From contig USBP01000007.1 of NCBI GenBank assembly GCA_900552985.1, positions 1-17,751 of the forward strand: 17,751 nucleotides of DNA, read 5' to 3'. The DNA comes from an uncultured Oscillospiraceae bacterium. Lineage in GTDB: Bacteria; Bacillota; Clostridia; Oscillospirales; Acutalibacteraceae. The translations under genes and the position numbers were made by a program. Below the pieces are notes generated by a model. That model saw only the letters and a list, made by a program, of their open reading frames with translations. It did not search any database and was not told the DNA's origin. Each line of letters begins with the position of its first letter. Positions within the stretch are counted from its first letter, which is position 1. Below, piece by piece: positions 1 to 6,015 of the stretch.

Positions 1-78
1 GAGGATATTACGCTCCTCCGGCAGTTCAGTATTTCTATGAGCCAGTTGTTTGAGCGTGCTGAATCTGAAATCTTATAA
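1..78 (+). CDS. C-terminal tail of an unidentified protein (partial)
   Basis: Frame 1 is open from the window edge to a TAA at 76-78, giving 25 residues that end in MSQLFERAESEIL. The stretch is amphipathic and reads like a C-terminal helix. The stop overlaps the kamA-family stop (73-75 on the other strand) by 6 bases, a common tail-to-tail arrangement. There is too little sequence to assign a family. A chance open frame of this length is quite possible, so this call rests mainly on the neat convergent spacing and protein-like composition. Confidence 0.4.
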   Translation, partial: EDITLLRQFSISMSQLFERAESEIL

Positions 79-1161
79 CCAAGCCTGGCCCTCTTCCAGC
101 TCTACGGTAAAAATACGGCTGTTGTTTTTGGGATCCTTCGCCTGATGATATTTGAAAAGCATCTCCTTTTCGTTGAGCATACCGAGGATCTCGATCTTGC
201 CCGTTTCATGCGACATCGCATAGCGAATCCGCTTGCTGAAGCCGTTGCACCTGGCCTTGGCCTGATCCACAATTTGCACGCCCTCTGCAAGCGGCACCTG
301 AAACTGTGTTTTCACATGGGTAACAGGCCTGCACTGAAAGATGTAATAGGGGATTACACGGTTACGAATCAGGGAGTTGAGCAAGGTTGCAAGCGTATCC
401 GGATCATCATTGACGCCGCGCAGCAGAACAGTCTGGTTATTGACGATCACGCCGGCGCTCAACAAGGCGTCAATGGAGGCAACCGCCTCGGATGTCAATT
501 CCTTTGCATGGTTGAATTGGGTCGTGACATAGATGGTTTTCTTTTTGCCGTACTCCCGCAAAAGGCTGATCAACTCGGCATCCTCTGTAATGCGGGAGGG
601 AAGCGTGACCGGAATCCGTGTGCCGAAACGGATAAAATCCAGGTGCTCAATTCCAGCAAGCTCCTGCAAATAGTAGGAGATCACGCTGTTGCTGTTGAGA
701 AAAGCATCTCCTCCGGAAATCAGGACATTATTAATCTCCTTATGTTCTTTGATATAGGCAAGAATCGGGGCAAAGGTTTTGGCAACTTCCTCATCTGAAG
801 TACCAACCAGCCTTTTGCGAAAGCAGTGGCGGCAATACATTGCGCATTTGCTGGTTGAGAGAATCAGCGTCGTCTGCGCATATTTATGTTGCAGGCCCTC
901 TGTTTTGGTATTGCTGGCCTCGCCGCTGGTGTCCCACATGCCGGCATCATCCAATTCCTCCAGCGCAGGAAGGCTCATCTTGCGAATTGGATCATTCGGA
1001 TCATTTGGGTCGATCAGGGAAAGGTAATAGCGGGGAATAGACATCGGGAACTCATCAACGATTGATTTTAATTTTGCAATCTCAGAGCTTTCGAGGGGGA
1101 TGTATTTTGCAAGCTCCTCGATGGTTGTCACATTGTTTTTTAATTCTTCTTGCCAGCGCAT
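73..1161 (-). CDS. KamA-family radical SAM aminomutase-like protein
   Basis: A 362-residue radical SAM/PLP protein of the lysine 2,3-aminomutase (KamA) family. The [4Fe-4S]/SAM motif CxxxCxxC is at C106, C110 and C113, followed by a GGD motif (GGDAF, 150-154) for SAM binding. Near the C-terminus, SHETGK (317-322) precedes GKIEILG; K322 is in the place expected for the PLP-binding lysine. The start ATG at 1161 has an ideal AAGGAGG (1173-1167). At 362 residues it is shorter than characterised clostridial KamA (about 416). No lysine-fermentation genes (kamDE, kdd) and no efp are next to it, so the substrate is open: free lysine, an EF-P lysine as in EpmB, or something else. It carries a DPNDPNDP stretch at 51-58. 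The gene stands alone on the - strand. The family assignment is firm; the substrate is not. Confidence 0.9.
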   Translation of the reverse strand: MRWQEELKNNVTTIEELAKYIPLESSEIAKLKSIVDEFPMSIPRYYLSLIDPNDPNDPIRKMSLPALEELDDAGMWDTSGEASNTKTEGLQHKYAQTTLILSTSKCAMYCRHCFRKRLVGTSDEEVAKTFAPILAYIKEHKEINNVLISGGDAFLNSNSVISYYLQELAGIEHLDFIRFGTRIPVTLPSRITEDAELISLLREYGKKKTIYVTTQFNHAKELTSEAVASIDALLSAGVIVNNQTVLLRGVNDDPDTLATLLNSLIRNRVIPYYIFQCRPVTHVKTQFQVPLAEGVQIVDQAKARCNGFSKRIRYAMSHETGKIEILGMLNEKEMLFKYHQAKDPKNNSRIFTVELEEGQAWL

Positions 1162-1195
1162 GGTTTCCTCCTTGGTGTTTTTAACCGAAATATTA

Positions 1196-1201
1196 ATTAT
1201 A
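1196..1201 (-). promoter_or_regulatory. Possible -10 box of the kamA-family gene
   Basis: A perfect TATAAT lies on the - strand at 1201-1196, putting transcription start near 1189 and leaving a short leader before the ribosome site at 1173. No convincing -35 is seen 16-18 bases upstream (AACTTA at 17). The whole region is very AT-rich, so a chance match is quite possible. Confidence 0.35.
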
Positions 1202-1209
1202 ATAATAGC

Positions 1210-1303
1210 ATATTTCTGTAAGTTTTTTATGAATAAATAAAATTATATTCCATTTAACAATTGATTTTTTATTGAAATTTTGTTTTAGAATTTACAGAAA
1301 TAT
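1210..1303. repeat. 12-bp perfect inverted repeat upstream of the kamA-family gene
   Basis: ATATTTCTGTAA at 1210-1221 is repeated as its exact reverse complement at 1292-1303, with 70 bases between. The inner arm lies at the expected -35 position of the kamA-family gene. The two arms could be paired operator half-sites or long-range stem arms in an AT-rich leader. No regulator is recognised. Confidence 0.55.
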
Positions 1304-1341
1304 CCTTATTCTGACAAAAAGCAATACAAGTTTGAATCAAC

Positions 1342-1381
1342 AGAAAAACACCGTTTATGCCAGGCTTCCCTGCATAAACGG
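1342..1381 (-). terminator. Terminator-like hairpin, - strand
   Basis: CCGTTTATGC (1351-1360) and GCATAAACGG (1372-1381) form a perfect 10-bp stem. After a one-base bulge, AGG (1362-1364) and CCT (1369-1371) add 3 bp, closing a 4-base loop. On the - strand the stem is followed by TGTTTTTCTG (1350-1341); on the + strand no T-run follows. This is the shape of a - strand intrinsic terminator, but no annotated gene ends just before it. Confidence 0.6.
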
Positions 1382-1487
1382 CTTGCGGAGAAGGACAGCA
1401 AACGCATTTTCAAATATCCTCTTCCGCTGGGAATAGGATACCCCGCTTATTCATCCTGTATGCAGGCTAAATTTTCCCAGCAATGCG
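1342..1487 (-). ncRNA. Candidate structured RNA between kamA-family gene and scfA
   Basis: Three consecutive stems fill this part of the 390-base gap. Read on the - strand: stem 1 pairs 1481-1474 with 1433-1426 (8 bp, GCTGGGAA type), optionally extended by AATGCG/CGCATT (1482-1487 with 1403-1408) and with an inner AGGAT/ATCCT pair. Stem 2 pairs 1427-1417 with 1395-1385 (9 of 11 bp). Stem 3 is the terminator-like hairpin 1381-1351 followed by a U-rich tail. Stems 1 and 2 share bases 1426-1427 and so could compete. No long ORF is here. I found no good - strand promoter (best -10 like boxes around 1510-1520 lack a -35), and I do not recognise a known riboswitch or 6S RNA. It could be a stand-alone small RNA or a regulatory leader to the kamA-family gene. 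Confidence 0.4.
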
Positions 1488-1488
1488 A

Positions 1489-1517
1489 TTGAAAATCAGA
1501 GCAGAATGTGTTATAAT
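1489..1517 (+). promoter_or_regulatory. Sigma-A promoter of scfA
   Basis: TTGAAA at 1489-1494 and TATAAT at 1512-1517 are separated by exactly 17 bases, and TGT precedes the -10 box, making it an extended -10 promoter. Transcription should start near 1524, with AGGAGG at 1538-1543 and the scfA start at 1552. This is the best promoter in the window and implies strong vegetative expression. Confidence 0.85.
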
Positions 1518-1551
1518 TTTACCATTATCAGATGATGAGGAGGATTCTGTG

Positions 1552-1689
1552 ATGAAGCATATTGTAACGCTGAATCAGGCGAACCTGAAGAAAAGCGCCG
1601 CCAAGGGTGGCTGCGGCGAGTGCCAGGCATCCTGCCAGTCCGCCTGCAAGACTTCCTGCACAGTTGCTAACCAGAAGTGCGAGAAATAA
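1552..1689 (+). CDS. scfA: SCIFF precursor peptide (six-cysteine RiPP)
   Basis: A 45-residue peptide with exactly six cysteines (C21, C24, C28, C32, C36, C43) after a Lys/Asn-rich leader (MKHIVTLNQANLKK). This matches the SCIFF family (six Cys in forty-five residues), the near-universal ribosomal peptide of Clostridia. In the characterised Clostridium thermocellum peptide the maturase joins Cys32 to Thr37 by a thioether; both residues are at the same positions here. The start at 1552 is chosen because AGGAGG sits 8 bases upstream; a longer in-frame ORF from 1483 would begin inside the promoter and is rejected. The maturase gene scfB follows 117 bases downstream in the same direction. The biological role of mature SCIFF is not established. 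Confidence 0.96.
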   Translation: MKHIVTLNQANLKKSAAKGGCGECQASCQSACKTSCTVANQKCEK

Positions 1690-1712
1690 GGGCTTTCAAT
1701 CAAATCGGCTTC

Positions 1713-1745
1713 AAATGAAGGGGCAGGGGACTGTCCCTTCATTTT
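1713..1745 (+). terminator. Hairpin (partial terminator) between scfA and scfB
   Basis: AAATGAAGGG (1713-1722) and CCCTTCATTT (1735-1744) form a perfect 10-bp stem with a 12-base loop, ending in only four T's. This fits a leaky terminator or an mRNA-stabilising 3' hairpin that would give more scfA than scfB transcript. A TTGACA at 1763-1768 lies downstream, but no -10 box is found at the right distance, so scfB probably depends on read-through from the scfA promoter. Confidence 0.6.
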
Positions 1746-1806
1746 CCGTATAAATAAAAAAGTTGACAAGCGCTGTAATACGGAAGGCGGAAAGGAACAC
1801 ACGAAC

Positions 1807-3186
1807 ATGATTCATAAATTTTATTTAAACGGTTTTTATATTGTGCTGGATGTCAATAGCGGCGCAGTGCATGTGGTAGACCAACTCTCCTATGAGCTTC
1901 TGGACGGACTGGAAGCCCCTTTGGACGATCAATGTCCCAAAGAGGTGGCAGAGCATCTGCGCGCCTCCTATCGTGAGGCGGAGATTCAAGAAGCATACGA
2001 GGAGCTCTATGAACTCTATCAAAACGGGTTTCTCTTTTCTGCGGATGACTATGCGCCCTTCGCTGCCCAAATGGGGCCCGCGCCGGTAAAATCCATGTGT
2101 TTGAATATTGCGCACGACTGTAACCTGCGCTGCAGCTATTGCTTTGCCGCACAGGGGGATTTTGGGCATGGCCGTAAGCTGATGCCTCTCGAGGTGGGTA
2201 AGGCGGCAATTGATTTTTTAATCGCACATTCTGCCAACCGGCATAATCTGGAGCTGGATTTCTTTGGCGGAGAGCCACTGATGAACTTTGAGGTGGTTAA
2301 GCAAGTGGTGGATTATGCCCGCTCCATTGAAAAAGAGCACAACAAAAATTTCCGTTTCACCATTACAACCAATGGCCTACTCCTGACAGAGGACAAAATC
2401 GATTATATCAACCGGGAGATGTCAAATGTTGTCCTCTCCATTGACGGCCGAAAAGCGGTGAATGATTCCCTACGCTTCCGCGTAGATGGCAGCGGCAGCT
2501 ATGATGCGATTGTGCCCAAATATCAGCGCCTTGTAGAAAAACGGCGCGGTGGGAAATTCGATCAATATTATGTCCGCGGCACGTTTACAAAGCAGAATCT
2601 TGATTTTACAAAAGATGTTATCCATATGCGGGAATTGGGATTTGACCAGATTTCGATCGAGCCTGTGGTGGCCGACCCAAAGCTGTTGCCCGTTGCCCTG
2701 ACAGAAGAGGATTTGCCTCGTATCTGCGAGGAATATGAAACGCTCGCAAAAGAAATTATCCGCAGAAAAAGGGGAGGGGACAGCTTCAATTTCTTTCACT
2801 TCATGCTGGATCTTGACCAGGGACCCTGTGCCATTAAACGGCTGCGTGGTTGCAGTTGTGGCAATGAATACATTGCCGTTACGCCGGAAGGCGACATTTA
2901 TCCATGCCATCAATTTGTCGGCATGGAGGAGTGGCGGATGGGAAGCGTTTTAGATAACAGTTTGGATCAATCAAAGAAGCTGATGTTTTCCAAAACCAAC
3001 GTCTATGAAAAGCCGGAATGTCGTGAATGCTGGGCGAAATTTTATTGCAGCGGTGGCTGTAACGCGAACAACCTGCAATATGCAGGCGACGTTTTAAAGC
3101 CGCACAAACTCTCCTGCGCTTTGGAGAAAAAGCGGTTAGAATGCGCAATTATGATAAAAGCCGCTTTGGTAAGTGACGCAGAATAA
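1807..3186 (+). CDS. scfB: SCIFF radical SAM maturase (thioether-forming)
   Basis: A 459-residue SPASM radical SAM enzyme that forms the Cys-to-Thr thioether in the SCIFF peptide. Residues 1-85 form the leader-binding region expected of a RiPP recognition element. The SAM cluster motif CxxxCxxC is at C105, C109 and C112 (CNLRCSYC), with GGEP at 154-157. The C-terminal Cys-rich SPASM region has C341, C349, C351, C367, C405, C408, C414, C418 and C437, including CxxC (405-408) and CSGGC (414-418), enough for two auxiliary [4Fe-4S] clusters as seen in the CteB structure. Length is usual for the family. GGAAAGGAAC lies just before the ATG. The gene is directly behind its substrate gene scfA. No transporter or protease gene follows; the transcript is closed by a strong terminator. 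Confidence 0.96.
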   Translation: MIHKFYLNGFYIVLDVNSGAVHVVDQLSYELLDGLEAPLDDQCPKEVAEHLRASYREAEIQEAYEELYELYQNGFLFSADDYAPFAAQMGPAPVKSMCLNIAHDCNLRCSYCFAAQGDFGHGRKLMPLEVGKAAIDFLIAHSANRHNLELDFFGGEPLMNFEVVKQVVDYARSIEKEHNKNFRFTITTNGLLLTEDKIDYINREMSNVVLSIDGRKAVNDSLRFRVDGSGSYDAIVPKYQRLVEKRRGGKFDQYYVRGTFTKQNLDFTKDVIHMRELGFDQISIEPVVADPKLLPVALTEEDLPRICEEYETLAKEIIRRKRGGDSFNFFHFMLDLDQGPCAIKRLRGCSCGNEYIAVTPEGDIYPCHQFVGMEEWRMGSVLDNSLDQSKKLMFSKTNVYEKPECRECWAKFYCSGGCNANNLQYAGDVLKPHKLSCALEKKRLECAIMIKAALVSDAE

Positions 3187-3216
3187 TTTTGTAATCTCAA
3201 CGTAAATTAATAAAGT

Positions 3217-3270
3217 AAAGCCACCATATTCCTTCTGCTGAAAAAGGAGAAAAGGAATATGGTGGCTTTT
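3217..3270 (+). terminator. Strong intrinsic terminator of scfAB
   Basis: A perfect 18-bp stem (3217-3234 with 3252-3269) encloses a 17-base loop, and its 3' side runs into TTTT ATT. The stem core is CCACCATATTCC. It starts 31 bases after the scfB stop codon, so it ends the scfAB transcript. The 5' side is preceded by an A-rich stretch, so it could also act weakly on the other strand. Confidence 0.85.
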
Positions 3271-3300
3271 ATTGAGAATGCAAATTATCCCGGGGAATGG

Positions 3301-3329
3301 TTCTATTCCACGGATCTGCACCATAGGAT
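3301..3329 (+). promoter_or_regulatory. Possible sigma-E type promoter of spoIIM
   Basis: TTCTATT (3301-3307) and CATAGGAT (3322-3329), 14 bases apart, resemble the Bacillus subtilis sigma-E boxes (KMATATT and CATACANT): 5 of 7 and 6 of 8 bases fit. B. subtilis spoIIM is a mother-cell sigma-E gene, so such a promoter is expected here. No sigma-A promoter is evident. The match is imperfect and tentative. Confidence 0.35.
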
Positions 3330-3365
3330 GGCTCTAGAGGATATGTGTAAAAAGGAGGATGCTAA

Positions 3366-4013
3366 ATGGGGACAAGACATATGCATCTGCGGGAAGCGCA
3401 ACCACTTCCTGGAGGAATCTTGGCAGAGCGAATCCTATCCGGCTGGAAACTGATTTTATTGACCGCATTTTTTACTGCTGGCATGGCCTTTGGCGCGGTA
3501 CTGGTGAAAAGCAGCGCTGACCATGAATGGCTTGAAAAGCTGCTGGATCTGTTGCAGGAATACAGTCTACTTCGCAGCACGCAGTCTCTCTTCGCTACCA
3601 TATGCAATTCAATGCTGGCAAACATGCTCTATTTGGCCGGCGCTTTCGCAGCAGGGCTTTGTGCAATTGGCCTGCCGCTTCTCATGCTGCTGCCCTTTAT
3701 CCGCGGCCTTGGGCTCGGTGCGGTATTCGGCTATCTCTATAGCGCGCAATCACTTGCCGGAGTGGGCTATTGCCTGTTAATCCTGTTGCCCGGCGCAATT
3801 CTCTCTACTGCTACGCTCCTCATTGGCTGCCGGGAAGGGATCACGATGTCCTTTGATGTTTTTACTGTAATGAACGGTAAAAAAATCCTGGATCATTCCC
3901 ACAGCCTGAGGCTTTATTGTGTCCGTTTTGGCATTCTGCTTGTGTTACTTTTGTGCGCTTCTTTGGCAGATGCGTTATTTGCAAAAGCTTTTTCTGGATT
4001 TTTTCACTTTTGA
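3366..4013 (+). CDS. spoIIM: Stage II sporulation protein M
   Basis: A 215-residue integral membrane protein of the SpoIIM family. In Bacillus subtilis SpoIIM anchors the SpoIIP/SpoIID peptidoglycan hydrolases that drive engulfment of the forespore. A first membrane segment lies at about 27-47 and four more hydrophobic segments follow at roughly 85-110, 105-125, 130-155 and 190-210; the loop-rich middle carries the conserved GLGLGAVFGYL-like stretch of the family near 115-125. The start ATG at 3366 has AAGGAGG 7 bases upstream. The 3' end overlaps the xerD 3' end by 10 bases on the opposite strand. SpoIIM and XerD are also neighbours in B. subtilis, which supports both calls. A sporulation promoter is expected upstream. 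Confidence 0.93.
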   Translation: MGTRHMHLREAQPLPGGILAERILSGWKLILLTAFFTAGMAFGAVLVKSSADHEWLEKLLDLLQEYSLLRSTQSLFATICNSMLANMLYLAGAFAAGLCAIGLPLLMLLPFIRGLGLGAVFGYLYSAQSLAGVGYCLLILLPGAILSTATLLIGCREGITMSFDVFTVMNGKKILDHSHSLRLYCVRFGILLVLLLCASLADALFAKAFSGFFHF

Positions 4014-4999
4014 GGTGTTTGGGAAGGCTTCTGCGCATGAAGCGGGTTTGCATCAATTGCAGCTTTAATCTGATCGTCCATGATATGTGTATAGATTTCT
4101 GTCGTGCCTAAATTTTCGTGGCCTAAAATCTCTTTTAGCACTAAAACATCCACCTTGCCATGCTGATACATCAGTGTAGCGGCCGTATGCCGCAGCTTGT
4201 GCACAGAAAGCCCCTGCCCAGAAAGTCCCGCTTTTTCTAAAAATGTGTATACAATATGCTGCACTGTTTTTGGACTGATCCGCTGTAGCCGGTTGCTCAG
4301 AAAAAGCGCATTTTTATCCCGTACACCGTCTACCGGACGCACCTTCAAATAGGCTCTCAGTGCATCCCGGCAAGCCTGGTTTAGATATAAAATACGCTCC
4401 TTGTCGCCCTTGCCCGTCACGCGGATCGTTTCTTCATCCTGAATGTCGCTCAAATTGAGGCCGACAAGCTCAGAAAGCCGCATCCCACAATTGAGAAAAA
4501 AAGTGATGATACAAAAATCGCGTTCCTTATTTTTACCGTCAATATGATTTAAAAGTGCAATGCTTTGATCCAGAGTGAGATACTTTGGGAGTGTCTTTTT
4601 TTGCTTTGGGGTATCCAACTCCTGCATCGGGTTTTCTTCCAAAAGTTTTTTCTGAAGAGTCAGGTATTTAAAAAATCCTCGAATGCTGGAAACCTTACGG
4701 GAACGGGTTTTCGCACTATTGTGACGTTCATTTTTGCAATATGATAAAAATGCATAAGCATCGCTAATAGACACTGTGCGTACAAAGGCAATGTCTAAAT
4801 CAGTAATATCAATTTGATCAAAGGGTATTGAAACCGGCGCCAGCTTACGCGACATTTTTAAAAAGCGAAAAAAGGTACGAAGATCCATGGCGTATTCCTG
4901 CACCGTCAGCGGGGATTTATTCTTAATCACTTCCAGATACCGTAAAAAATCAGCAACAATAGATGGATACTCTGTATAATCAATGGATCTGTTTGGCAT
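4004..4999 (-). CDS. xerD: Tyrosine recombinase XerC/XerD type
   Basis: A 331-residue tyrosine site-specific recombinase. The N-terminal SAM-like core-binding domain spans about 10-120 and the catalytic domain 140-315. All catalytic residues are visible: R174 (CGMRLSE), K197 (GKGDKE), H267 and R270 (HKLRH), H294 (LGHE) and the nucleophile Y303 (EIYTH). Length is slightly above the usual 295-310, with a Pro/Gln tail of about 15 residues. It most likely resolves chromosome dimers at dif. Position beside spoIIM supports a housekeeping XerD rather than a phage integrase; no attachment repeats or mobile genes are near. The ATG at 4999 has only a weak AGGA two bases upstream and an in-frame stop lies a dozen codons before, so the start is fixed but poorly served by a ribosome site. 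The leader upstream is unusual (see 5080-5192). Confidence 0.92.
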   Translation of the reverse strand: MPNRSIDYTEYPSIVADFLRYLEVIKNKSPLTVQEYAMDLRTFFRFLKMSRKLAPVSIPFDQIDITDLDIAFVRTVSISDAYAFLSYCKNERHNSAKTRSRKVSSIRGFFKYLTLQKKLLEENPMQELDTPKQKKTLPKYLTLDQSIALLNHIDGKNKERDFCIITFFLNCGMRLSELVGLNLSDIQDEETIRVTGKGDKERILYLNQACRDALRAYLKVRPVDGVRDKNALFLSNRLQRISPKTVQHIVYTFLEKAGLSGQGLSVHKLRHTAATLMYQHGKVDVLVLKEILGHENLGTTEIYTHIMDDQIKAAIDANPLHAQKPSQTPQK

Positions 5000-5079
5000 A
5001 GTCCTGCGCTTGGATTTGGGGAATCTATCATATCAAATCGGCTGTATGAATATTGAGGAAAATCCAATTTCCCTCCCCT

Positions 5080-5111
5080 AAATTATACAAAATATTTATT
5101 TTGTATAATTT
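5080..5111. repeat. 32-base near-perfect palindrome in the xerD leader
   Basis: AAATTATACAAAATA (5080-5094) and its exact complement (5097-5111) flank a 2-base centre. Each arm contains TTGTATAAT, so a TATAAT box appears on both strands. It lies about 80 bases upstream of the xerD start and downstream of the likely xerD promoter, so it could be an operator or, in the mRNA, a long AU hairpin. It does not resemble a dif site, whose arms are not symmetric to this degree. Confidence 0.8.
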
Positions 5112-5139
5112 TTTGCCAAATGTTCGCCCCTTCTCCCAA
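5083..5139 (-). CDS. Possible 18-residue leader ORF upstream of xerD
   Basis: A TTG at 5139-5137 starts an 18-codon frame (MGEGANIWQKIIQNKYFV) ending with TAA at 5085-5083. AAGGAGG (5150-5144) lies 4 bases upstream, a little close but strong, and an extended -10 box is 14 bases further. The last ten codons and the stop fall inside the 5080-5111 palindrome, so translating it would open the hairpin. This could be a leader peptide that tunes xerD. There is no homology evidence, and such short frames arise by chance. Confidence 0.3.
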   Translation of the reverse strand: MGEGANIWQKIIQNKYFV

Positions 5140-5163
5140 GCTTCCTCCTTCCAGCTTGTATTC

Positions 5164-5192
5164 ATTATATCATCATTTCTCCCAACGTTCCA
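5164..5192 (-). promoter_or_regulatory. Likely xerD promoter with extended -10
   Basis: On the - strand TGA TATAAT (5172-5164) is an extended -10 box. The -35 at 17-base spacing is TGGAAC (5192-5187), 3 of 6 matches, which an extended -10 can tolerate. Transcription would start near 5157, giving a leader of about 158 bases before xerD that contains the palindrome and small ORF. Confidence 0.5.
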
Positions 5193-5222
5193 GCTGAGTT
5201 TTTACGCCCCTGCGCGGAATGC

Positions 5223-5254
5223 AAAAAAAGTGCCCCGGCATCATACCGGAACAC
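5223..5254 (-). terminator. Intrinsic terminator of the scpA-rluB operon
   Basis: On the - strand GTGTTCCGG (5254-5246) pairs with CCGGGGCAC (5238-5230), a 9-bp stem with two G-U pairs and a 7-base loop, followed by seven T's (5229-5223). It lies 21 bases after the rluB stop and closes the - strand operon. Confidence 0.88.
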
Positions 5255-5274
5255 TCGAAAACAAACAAAACGAT

Positions 5275-6015
5275 TTATGTTTGCAAATCCATTTGAGCTG
5301 CACGCATCAGCTTGTGCACCTCATCCGGTGTCAATTCCCGCCAGTGTCCTGGAGGCAGCATACCAAGCTTGACAGGCCCCACAGCAATCCGCTTTAATCG
5401 CGCTATTTCCAAGCCGAGTGATTCGCACATCTTTCGGATTTGCCTGTTTCTTCCTTCATAAAGGACAATTTCCAACACAACCCTGCCCTCATCCCTGCGC
5501 ACGACATGGACATCAGCGGGCGCCGTCATACGGCCCTCCAGAAGAATGCCAGACGCCATCCGGTTAAGCTGCTCTTCTGTAATATCCGGCCGGACCGTCA
5601 CACGGTAGGTTTTGGAGACATGGCGTTTTGGATGCATCATCGCGTTGGCAAAATCACCATCATTCGTCATCAAAAGAAGCCCCTCTGACTCACGATCCAG
5701 CCTCCCAATCGGATAAACTCGTTTTTCATAATCCTGTACCAGCTCTGCAACGCACTTGCGTTCCATTTCATCGCTCATGGTGGTGATAAACCCACGCGGT
5801 TTATGCAGCATGAGATAACAGAGCGTTTTTTCCCGTATCACCTTTCGGCCATTTACAGCAACGGAGTCCCGCTTGGGATCTATCTTATCGCCTATCTTTG
5901 CTGGAATTCCGTTGACCTTGACACGCCCTTCCTCAATTAGTTGTTCACTTTTCCGGCGTGAGGCGACGCCACATTCCGATAAATATTTTTGCAGCCTGAT
6001 TTTTGCATCAGTCAT
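5275..6015 (-). CDS. rluB: 23S rRNA pseudouridine synthase, RluB/RsuA family
   Basis: A 246-residue rRNA pseudouridine synthase. Residues 6-50 form the S4 RNA-binding domain (RLQKYLSECGVASRRKSE); the synthase domain covers about 65-235. The catalytic Asp is D107 in GRLDRESEG, the family signature, and GRNRQIRKM (about 194-202) is the second conserved motif. The RluB subgroup modifies the 23S rRNA near U2605; the RsuA/RluE relatives cannot be fully excluded, but Firmicutes with this gene order carry RluB. The ATG at 6015 overlaps the carboxypeptidase gene by 8 bases and has AGGAGAG inside it, so translation is coupled. It is the last gene of the operon and is followed by a terminator. In many Clostridia cmk follows rluB; here it does not. 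Confidence 0.92.
   Translation of the reverse strand: MTDAKIRLQKYLSECGVASRRKSEQLIEEGRVKVNGIPAKIGDKIDPKRDSVAVNGRKVIREKTLCYLMLHKPRGFITTMSDEMERKCVAELVQDYEKRVYPIGRLDRESEGLLLMTNDGDFANAMMHPKRHVSKTYRVTVRPDITEEQLNRMASGILLEGRMTAPADVHVVRRDEGRVVLEIVLYEGRNRQIRKMCESLGLEIARLKRIAVGPVKLGMLPPGHWRELTPDEVHKLMRAAQMDLQT

Noticed and set aside
145..798. 217-codon open frame on the + strand
   Set aside because: It lies entirely antisense to the clear KamA-family gene, has no ribosome site and no family features.
961..1015. Short direct repeat GGATCATT in the KamA-family gene
   Set aside because: It simply encodes the DPNDPNDP stretch and is too short to treat as a repeat element.
1763..1791. TTGACA upstream of scfB as a promoter
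   Set aside because: No -10 box at 16-18 bases; only TAATAC at 7 bases.
3259..3453. 64-codon open frame before spoIIM
   Set aside because: It starts inside the scfAB terminator stem and runs into spoIIM in another frame; the AAGGAGG at 3352 serves spoIIM.
5080..5111. dif site next to xerD
   Set aside because: The sequence is a symmetric 15-bp-arm palindrome with a 2-base centre, unlike dif with its 11-bp arms and 6-bp centre.
5053..5397. 114-codon + strand frame across the xerD leader and rluB end
   Set aside because: It spans the palindrome, terminator and rluB antisense, with no ribosome site; I also checked it for a missing CdaA N-terminus and saw none.
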